Source: Atrina japonica
Taxonomy: Eukaryota > Mollusca > Bivalvia > Pterioida > Pinnidae
Reading direction: 5' to 3'
Assembly: GCA_030159075.1 (NCBI GenBank)
Contig: BROG01000404.1
Span: 434,001-498,000, forward strand
DNA: 64,000 nucleotides
Part shown: positions 57,060-64,000 of the stretch, piece after piece
Position numbering within the stretch: the stretch's first letter is position 1
Layout of the letters: every line of letters starts with the position of its first letter
Made by a program: the position numbers and the translations under genes
The notes under the pieces: generated by a model
Told to the model about the DNA's origin: nothing
Database searches by the model: none
The model's input: the letters and a program-made list of their open reading frames with translations, nothing else

Positions 57060-58510
57060 CTTCCTATCAGTAGCCTTAAATCTTTAGGTCAATACGTTTA
57101 CATGTAAAACATTTTTCCAACTTCAAAGACTGCCGCAGGTTTCTCATCAGTTACGATAATTTGAATGAGTTATGACGCAACTTCGATGTCCAACTTCACA
57201 GACATATCTTACCAATACACAGTAAGGGAAGCTTGACCAAAACTGAAATGTATATTAATCGTGCGCACATATTGTTAACAGTCCAGTTTATCGCTTTTAA
57301 TGTCAATTCTATAACAAGAGTATAATGGTAAAAATAATTGAAAAGTAACATTCTAAAGCAAATTTATGATATCTAAAAATTCATAAAGGATACTGAACTA
57401 ACCTTTAATAGCATATATTTCAACAAGTCTTGTAGACCTATATTTTTCAGCGAATTGTTACTATATTTTCGTCATTCTAAAAAGCAAAAATATACGGATA
57501 AAAGTGTGATTTGGAAATTTCAATCTTGAAGTTGAGTTTATGTTGCACATACATATGTATTTTTGCGTCAATATAATGTGTTATTAACCCCATACTGCAA
57601 AATGTGCTTTGACTTGTTCCCAATAAACAACTTAGCATAACATAACTGCGTTGACGGTCCATCAACTCGTTAAAATGGAGCTGCAGTATTGAATATTCGT
57701 TTACCGAGGTGAATTGGCATTGGTTTACAGAGGCAACAAATGTAAATGGAATTTAGATAGAGGCGAAGGACTTGCTTTTGGCAAGAAAAATATTAGAGCT
57801 ACATTAATACTGTAAACTGGGATATTTTGGCCATTGTTTAATGTTGGCCAATTTGGCCAATCTATTAAAATGGTCAAAATTAAACCATCCAAAATATGTA
57901 CATACTGTACAATGTACATGTTTCAAAATATTTCAGTGTTTTAAAGATTAACAAACTATGTTTTTAAAAATATGAATAACACTATGTAGGGGTTTAATCA
58001 AGTACCATGTGACGCACCAAATCTACTGGCACTTTTTAATATTTTGATATTTCATACACCTGGAATGTTTGACACGACAAGATTGAGATCTGATGTTTGG
58101 AAAACTCTAAACATGATATAGATATAAATGACCACAATTCAACTGGACAAAAAAAAATCTTCATTTTGTGACCAAAGTGGCCAAGCTTTAGCGACACCAA
58201 ATTATCCCAATTTACGGTACAATAAGGGTTTACCTGTACAGTCCACTTTCGGAAAATTGACTGGACGTACTACTTTACCTTGGTGGACTTATTTTGTTGC
58301 ATTCGGGAGAATCTTTACTAAACAAGAAAACAAAAACAAGATTTGCAATAAATCTTTCCATTTATGCGCGAACTTTGTTTAGATTTGATAATATCACAAT
58401 ACTCGACACTGCGATGTGTCAATTACACGTACTTACGAAAAGAAGGGTTATACTATCCTTGTGGCATCATTTTATCGCTCAGTAATTCATTTTCCTCTGT
58501 ATATGAATGA
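57060..58510. other. Lectin intron 2, non-coding
   Basis: The 84-residue frame at 58128-58382 has no convincing domain; repeated 'ttggcca'-type words near 57830-57870 suggest simple-sequence drift. Confidence 0.45.
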
Positions 58511-58539
58511 TTGTAAGGTGGAGAACCGGCTTTGCCTTG

Positions 58540-58835
58540 TCAATCAGCCGGCGACTTGTTGGATTCCTGTTATACGGATGAGAAAGTAAAAACCGAGGTT
58601 CCGTGTCACAGTAGGTGTCGGCACGTTAAATCACAGGGGCTCGTATTTTGGTCGGAAGTATATGTCGGTCGACTACCATGCGTTCTAGATAAAAACAATC
58701 TAGAATCTAGAATACGAGCCCCTGTGGTGAAATATCCATCACTGCTCAATGGCTGTAAGTGTCGTGCATAGGCCAAACTTTGGAGACCATCACCGGCATT
58801 GGTGATGTATCCATATGATTGAAACAACAATACAG
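58540..58835 (+). mobile_element. SINE body split by a foldback insertion
   Basis: Body blocks ACCGAGGTTCCGTGTCACAG and GTAGGTGTCGGCACGTTAAA, then (after 95 bp) ATCACTGCTCAATGGCTGTA and GTCGTGCATAGGCCAAAC, match the family at 21281. The tRNA head is missing or very diverged. Confidence 0.7.
58632..58726. mobile_element. 95-bp foldback inserted in a SINE
   Basis: Perfect 16-bp inverted ends CACAGGGGCTCGTATT and AATACGAGCCCCTGTG, flanked by T and GTGA/TCA-like bases. It interrupts the SINE between its GCACGTTAAA and CACTGCTCAATGG blocks, so it arrived later than the SINE. Confidence 0.75.
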
Positions 58836-59307
58836 CCAGCATCGTAAGGCGAATAGACCAAAGGATATAACATCAGAAGCACTATTTCGATGACGACATA
58901 GTGAATAGTAATGTTAAAATAATAACTTCATTAAAGTTTGTGAAGGGAGCTAGACAATTAATGAGATAAAATCAAGACATGTTATTGTTAATATGGTGTT
59001 TACAAACCGTAAATTATCAACGAATACAATATAGATACCATTTTCTCCCATATTCACAGAGTTATCCTTATAACTGGTGTAAAATGATCTGCCTATCATC
59101 CACAGGGGGATTGATGACAAGCTTCACGCGTTATGACGTCACAATACAATCTATGGCGTAGAACTTCTGTGGCTTCCAGAATGCAGTACATATTTATGTT
59201 AGGCATGACTTAGATATGCATAGATCTATAAAGACATGTATGTGCGTAAATCTACATAGACATATATTTAGGGAATGGGAGAAAATAATCAACCCCAACC
59301 TTCAGGG

Positions 59308-59419
59308 TATGACAAAGGAATCTCAATCCTCGGGATAAGAATCTTGAATGACAATCCCTCGGCAAGCCTCGGGTTTGTCATTCAAGAATCTTACCCTCGT
59401 ATGAGATTCCTTTGTCATA
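59308..59419. mobile_element. 112-bp near-perfect foldback
   Basis: Outer arms TATGACAAAGGAATCTCA and TGAGATTCCTTTGTCATA are perfect. Inner arms TAAGAATCTTGAATGACAA and TTGTCATTCAAGAATCTTA have one mismatch. The loop contains CCCTCGGCAAGCCTCGGG. RNA from either strand would fold into a long hairpin. Diverged relative near 45687. Confidence 0.8.
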
Positions 59420-59559
59420 ACCTCAAGGTATGGGTAGATACTATTAATCTGTTACACAGTGCTTTTATTTCCTTTCGATTCAAGTCGACAATGTTTATTA
59501 TATAGCCAACTTTAACCATAACTGTTCAATAGGATCGGCTTAACATGGACGTTTCGATT

Positions 59560-59840
59560 TTTTCAAGTGAATTTAATCGGGTGTAAATGTGCCAAAATCA
59601 CATTAATGAGTTGAACCTTGCTTTTTGCTGTTAGATCTGGTTTGTCTAAGTTTTTCTCCTGTTTATTGAAATTTCCAAATAAACGTAGGTTTCCTATAAA
59701 TACACATCATCTAGAGACAAATAGGCTAACTGTAAAAAATACGTTTAACTGGAGAAAAATTGATTAATTGTCGAAAGTATGTTTATCTTGGTTTAACTCA
59801 ATAATTTGATTTTGATGTACCAAAATTTGTGATAAAGAAA
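59560..59840. repeat. Degenerate 'gagaaaaactag' repeat, third patch
   Basis: ACTGGAGAAAAATTGATTAA, TAGGTTTCCT and GTTTAACTGGAGAAAAAT are diverged members of the motif set at 5820 and 20400. Confidence 0.45.
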
Positions 59841-60030
59841 CAGGAAAATCGAAAAAAATCAAGTATGGGCACCTCCCACGTTTGAAATGTTTGGATTCAG
59901 TTCTTATTAAAATGATGAGGTGTACGCATTATTAATCGTTATTGCTTCATGCGTTGTACATGTACATATGTTGATCCGAAAATGACTTTTTACCGTGATC
60001 TTGCAAGACCTAAAATAAAAAATTCTAATT

Positions 60031-60161
<131 letters not shown>

Positions 60162-60443
60162 AAACAGTAGTTATAAATACTTACTTGTTTCGTTGTTAGC
60201 TATTACATCAATATACATTCTACAAGAACTTTTTTATACTGAGTTTAAAGAATTAAAATCCAAAAGAAAAATGAATACAAAAGGGGTATACAATAAGCTA
60301 CCTCAATTAATGGAAAGCACAACAACCAAACGGAAATACTATTTTAACAATTTAACTCATATATGGACATTCTTAGTAGTTTACATATTGATATTTTGTT
60401 AATCCTAGCTAAGATTAGCTTCTGCTTTGATATCTCCTTTCAG

Positions 60444-60692
60444 GCAAAAATACTTACAATGACAGACTAAAGGGTTACTCTATCTACGTTTCGAAAGTGA
60501 ATCCCCGTGAAAATCCGACAAATGGCATACAATGCTACAAGGATTCTTCCGGAACTAATGAATACCCTAGGCTGTATCAGAACAATACGTGTGAGAGTGT
60601 AGGTCGATATGTAACCATTTACAATAATCACAGAGCGACTGGAAATGGACTAAATGGAGCAGCGTTGATTCTTTGTGAAGTCAGAGTATATG
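60444..60692 (+). CDS. Secreted fucolectin-EGF gene, exon 3
   Basis: A 249-bp phase 1-1 exon after ATATCTCCTTTCAG and before GTGAGT. It encodes the second half of the fucolectin domain: RLKGYSIYVSKVNP, then CYKDSSG, then GRYVTIYNN and LILCEVRVYG, the usual closing strand of the fold. Four Cys positions fit the disulfide pattern of the family. Reading frame joins exactly to exon 2. A coding frame runs into the intron to 60757, but the donor and the following EGF exon show where it is spliced. Confidence 0.85.
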
Positions 60693-60839
60693 GTGAGTTT
60701 AAACTAATGGGAATTATTTTGATCGTAAGCTTAAATACTATTTTAATGGGAGTATAAGAAATAACTTGCTTGTAAAAATTAATTCCCTAATAAAAAAAAC
60801 ATGGAATATTTATTTATTTATTTTCTTAAATCGTGTCAG

Positions 60840-60974
60840 GATGTGAAGCTGGTTACTTTGGTGAAAATTGTACCAGGAAATGCGATAAGTGTAGTACTCA
60901 GGGATGTAACCCAACGACTGGAAGATGTAAAGATGGGTGTGTCGATGGTTGGCGAGGAGAAAAGTGTGACTTAG
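60840..60974 (+). CDS. Secreted fucolectin-EGF gene, EGF-like exon 4
   Basis: A 135-bp phase 1-1 exon between TCGTGTCAG and GTATGT. It reads CEAGYFGENCTRKCDKCSTQ, then GCNPTTGRCKDGCVDGW and GEKCDLG: an EGF-like module of the type found in multiple-EGF (MEGF) and scavenger-receptor-F-like proteins. It follows the lectin domain directly. Because the exon ends in phase 1 with a good donor and no stop, further EGF exons and perhaps a transmembrane segment are expected downstream, beyond the recognised part of the window. Confidence 0.85.
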   Translation, partial: DVKLVTLVKIVPGNAISVVLRDVTQRLEDVKMGVSMVGEEKSVT

Positions 60975-62160
60975 GTATGTTATATTTCTCAATTTCTGGT
61001 GAACGCTGAACGGGTTTCTCTTTTTCGGTGATTAAAAATATGAGGTGAGGATTTGGTTTGGATGCAGTAGTATTAATTTAATTACTTAATTTGTAATATA
61101 AAAAAAATGTCATTAACATTTAAAAATAAGATCGATCATTAAATATTGATAATTATTTTCTAATATTAGAAACCATTTTTAATATTAAACAATTGATTTT
61201 TAATATTAGAAAACCGATTTCAATACATGTATCAAAATAGGCAACAAATTTCCCAAATGGCTTGTAAGTAATGGTCATTCATCTTTTGATATAAGAAAAT
61301 ACCGATTTTTAACATAAAAAAATAGGCAATAAAATGCCTATATATTTGGGAGTGGAATTAGAGAAACGCTCTAAAATTAAATATCTAAAGTGTCTGTAAC
61401 AGTTACTGATGTTTATTTGAAGAAAAAAGTTTATATCTAAATGTATAAATAAAATTGCTTGATTGCGCGTATTGCTTTAATTCAATTGATAAACATAAGT
61501 TTTATCTTCATAATTTATCAGTTTTTATAAATTCATATTCTCCGAATTACATACAACTATATACGATCGTTAGTTAATCTACGGATGATAACAGTTAGGC
61601 CTAAGACCACCATAGAAGAAAAGTAATTGTAATTATATCAAAAGTTATCAAAAACTTTCTTCCAAACGTTAACTGGCTCATTAGAAAAACACGGATAACG
61701 GTTAGGTAAGATATCATTAAGACAGCTAATTTTTCACGCTTCAGCGATTTTCACACTTCTCCCTTTGAGATAAATTACTGATGCCGATAAGAGTTGGATG
61801 AATCCTTCAATCTACCGCTATCCACTGAATTCTTGCATCAACAATGTTCACGTGTTACGTCACAGACAGGAACGATAACTCGAGGTCTGTAGAAACTGTG
61901 ATATAAAAAAGATCAAACAACACTTCACACCTTCTTATTATTTTTAATACTACATTATCGAGATTCCATTGAAAACTGAAATTTCCATTGGTTTGCGAGT
62001 TATGGTGATTAGATATGTTAATGCTACATAGAGTGTCACCTACCAGTTTCCCGCTTATCGAAAAGCAATTACACTATGGCGAGGAATAAAAAAAAACCCA
62101 AGTTCTTTTCGAAATGAAACCTCTTAAATGACACAAAAAGAAAAAGCAGGATACCCACTA
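60975..62160. other. Lectin intron 3, non-coding
   Basis: AT-rich. Repeated phrases 'aatattagaaaccattttt' and 'gatttttaatattag' near 61150-61215. No exon seen. Confidence 0.45.
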
Positions 62161-62164
62161 CCGT

Positions 62165-62725
62165 CAGCATTCTACACATCGATTGGGCTGGAGACCCTCT
62201 GCAACTTATTTCGATCGGGAACAGCCAGGTCTTCCATACTTAAGCTCCAGTAGTTGGAACTCTTCCTCTGGTGGGCCACATCGCACCTTTCTTCCCATGG
62301 CACATTAAGCTCTATAATTATCATCTTCTTTTTTGTGTCTGACCATATGATAAAGTCTGGTCTCTGAGGTGTCTGGACCACACCAGGGAAGACAAGTTTG
62401 CAGTCAAAGTCAACTTGCATCTTCCACCCTAAAGATGTTACTTTTCTCTGCTTTGAATAGCGGTGTCTTTTCTCCTGCTCGAACAAACTGGATGGCAGTC
62501 CTCTTCGTCTTGGAGCATGGTTTCTTTATACTTTCCTTATCGAGGGTGTCTATGAGCACCTTATCATGACGCCACCTGTATCTTCCTTGCTGAAGTGCTT
62601 CAAGGCATCCAGTAAGAATATGGGCTAAAGTACCCATCGCTCCACAAAAATGGCAAAAAAGTGTCTCAGTCATACCCCATCTCAGCAAGTTTGTTGGTGA
62701 AGGCAGGACATCGTATACAGACTTC
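62165..62725 (-). pseudogene. LINE C-terminus with restriction-like endonuclease
   Basis: The minus-strand frame from about 62725 reads SVYDVLPSPTNLLRWGMTE, then a zinc knuckle CHFCGAMGTLAHILTGC (C-x2-C-x7-H-x4-C), then QQGRYRWRHDKVLIDTL. After a frameshift near 62450 it continues RPDFIIWSDTKKKMIIIELN and VPWEERCDVAHQRKSSNY. A CCHC knuckle before a PD-(D/E)XK nuclease is the layout of R2/NeSL-type non-LTR elements, which nick DNA with that nuclease. The RT is missing and the C-terminus is cut at 62165. It abuts the Penelope-like tail at 62725. Confidence 0.75.
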
Positions 62726-63030
62726 ATAAGAATATAAAAAATCTCAGATACCAAAGTATAAATCAATAGAATGTCCAGGACATAGATACAAATCCGGTAA
62801 AAATGAAAAAACACGGACCTCTGGAAACCAAGAGGTGGGATCAGGTGCCATGGAGGAGTAAGCATCCCCTGTCGACCGGTCACACCCGCCGTGAGTCCAC
62901 AGTCAAGTCCAATGAAACACCCGAGGAGTGAATCCTCGTCACAATTGGTACTGACGTCTCACCAACCGCCAACGAAAAGGCAACCCAACATTTTACCCAG
63001 CGAAACAAAGTAATCGCAAACAAGTCTATG
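62725..63030 (-). mobile_element. Penelope-like RT family, solo 3' tail
   Basis: Blocks ACCAAAGTATAAATCAATAG, GGTGCCATGGAGGAGTAAGC, CACACCCGCCGTGAGTCC and CGAAAAGGCAACCCAACAT match 17110-17370 closely. The coding part is absent. The 157-residue frame at 62410-62883 starts in this tail and runs into the LINE fragment, so it is a chimera of two elements. Confidence 0.75.
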
Positions 63031-64000
63031 AGATTGGCATGGGCTCTAGTATCCACAACTCATTCCAGGTTAGTTTCCTCTCTGGGGCTGTCCACCTCGT
63101 CCATGTTTTTTGTTGACCAAGCTCAACTGCGTTTATTCGTCGCTGCTTTTCGTCACCTCTGCACATCGCGCTCTGCACCATACTTCTCCGCTCTTTCCCT
63201 ACTGTCTTGTTCCAGGGTTTGTAACCTGTTATGCCAATACCCTTACTGCAAACATTTGTATAAAATTTATACTAATCGTTAGTCTGGGTAGATGAAACTC
63301 CATTTTTATGTAATAATAGTCTACTTTACTAAATGTAATGGTTAACAATTTCATTACTTCGGTAAGTCCAATTTCCGAGGTTTTGCAATCATTTATCACG
63401 ATAAGACAATGTCAGAACAAAGTACTTTCGGGAGTCGTCTGTACCAGGATATTTACATTCTATAAATCTGAACACATAATTATTAAGCACAGTATCCCCA
63501 ATGGATACAAACTAAATGAATAATGATCATCAATACTTCTACAACCTCTTTTAATGACATGATATTCAATTCTTTACACCGAATGAATTTTCAAATGCAC
63601 GGGGTCTTGACAGCCCCTCTCTGAAAATTCCCGGATCTGAAAACAAATTTCCCAAAATATCCGCTCGGTGAAGTATTTTAAATTTACACCAACTCCAACT
63701 TTGAACTCTCAATCTGCTTTTGATGGTGTATACATTACATCGCAAATAATTTTTGTCATCAGCCTCATAAACACCCACCTTTCAAATTTTTCTAGATCTG
63801 AGTCTGTTGTATGTGTTTATTGCATAATCAAATATAATATGAAAACATTTTTACTGAGATAAAAAAGTCTACCACATTTGATTTGCTTCCTACAACACTG
63901 TATAGAACATATAATCACATAAATGTATCCACATTTATATTTTAAACGTTTTGTCATTTACATGCAGATGTACACATTTAAGAAATTATATATTGACTGA
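63030..64000. other. Non-coding, nothing recognised
   Basis: Small frames at 63028-63295, 63338-63523 and 63566-63862 overlap and lack domains. Possibly more of the lectin intron. Confidence 0.4.

Noticed and set aside
57139..57150. Another hammerhead (CTGATGAGAAAC on the minus strand)
   Set aside because: The two core boxes are adjacent with no stem II and no matching GTC/stem I side.
58128..58382. CUB-like domain (TPNYPNLRYNKG)
   Set aside because: Only a short resemblance, with no Cys pattern, no splice sites, and unrelated residues after it.

Overview
The window looks like an AT-rich, repeat-heavy piece of an invertebrate nuclear genome, most likely from a bivalve or other mollusc. The evidence is spliced exons with GT/AG borders and long introns, an invertebrate-type opsin, a secreted fucolectin/EGF gene, and tRNA-derived SINEs. 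There are also Penelope-type reverse transcriptase debris, a decayed Polinton/Maverick, and long AT, GT and CT microsatellites. The species is not identified. Nothing is organised in operons, and most open frames here are chance or repeat frames.

Three host genes are visible, all on the + strand. (1) A terminal exon at 1976-2099 ends a small protein resembling the C-terminus of the SLX9/FAM207A ribosome-biogenesis family. (2) An opsin: exon 1 (12917-13540) carries TM1-TM5 and the terminal exon (41096-41358) carries TM6-TM7, the retinal lysine and NPxxY. About 27.5 kb of repeat-filled intron separates them, and the exon for the third intracellular loop was not found. A perfect RFX X-box palindrome lies 57 bp before the opsin start codon. 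(3) A secreted lectin: a signal-peptide exon (45125-45200), two exons making one fucolectin/F5-8C-like domain (54876-55145 and 60444-60692) and an EGF-like exon (60840-60974). All are joined in phase 1, and the gene probably continues past 64 kb.

Mobile DNA fills the rest. 2.7-3.5 kb is a 27-bp minisatellite. 4.7-8.2 kb holds a 57-bp tandem array, two foldback elements and a CRE-like 40-bp array. 13.7-15.2, 17.1-17.6, 37.5-38.0, 51.0-51.7 and 62.7-63.0 kb hold pieces of one Penelope-like RT family, with further solo tails. 18.2-20.3 kb is a 471-bp tandem array. 22.5-27.7 kb is a shuffled mosaic of a bivalve-type repeat ending in a hairpin/TAA array. 30.4-37.0 kb is a degraded Polinton with capsid, protease and integrase remains, and 38.4-39.1 kb holds an inverted copy of its end. 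41.4-43.4 kb is a 967-bp tandem duplication. 43.4-44.1 kb is a dead Tc1-type transposase. 47.2 kb is a tyrosine-recombinase scrap. 55.9-57.05 kb is a TIR element. 62.2-62.7 kb is a LINE with a restriction-like endonuclease.

The most distinctive signal is a family of five compact type-I hammerhead-ribozyme motifs (12.16, 44.15, 47.0 and 55.27 kb, plus a decayed one at 4.32 kb). They are embedded in a dispersed repeat, on both strands, around and inside the opsin and lectin genes. Three keep every catalytic-core base that can be checked by eye. They resemble the ribozymes known from Penelope-like elements and retrozymes.
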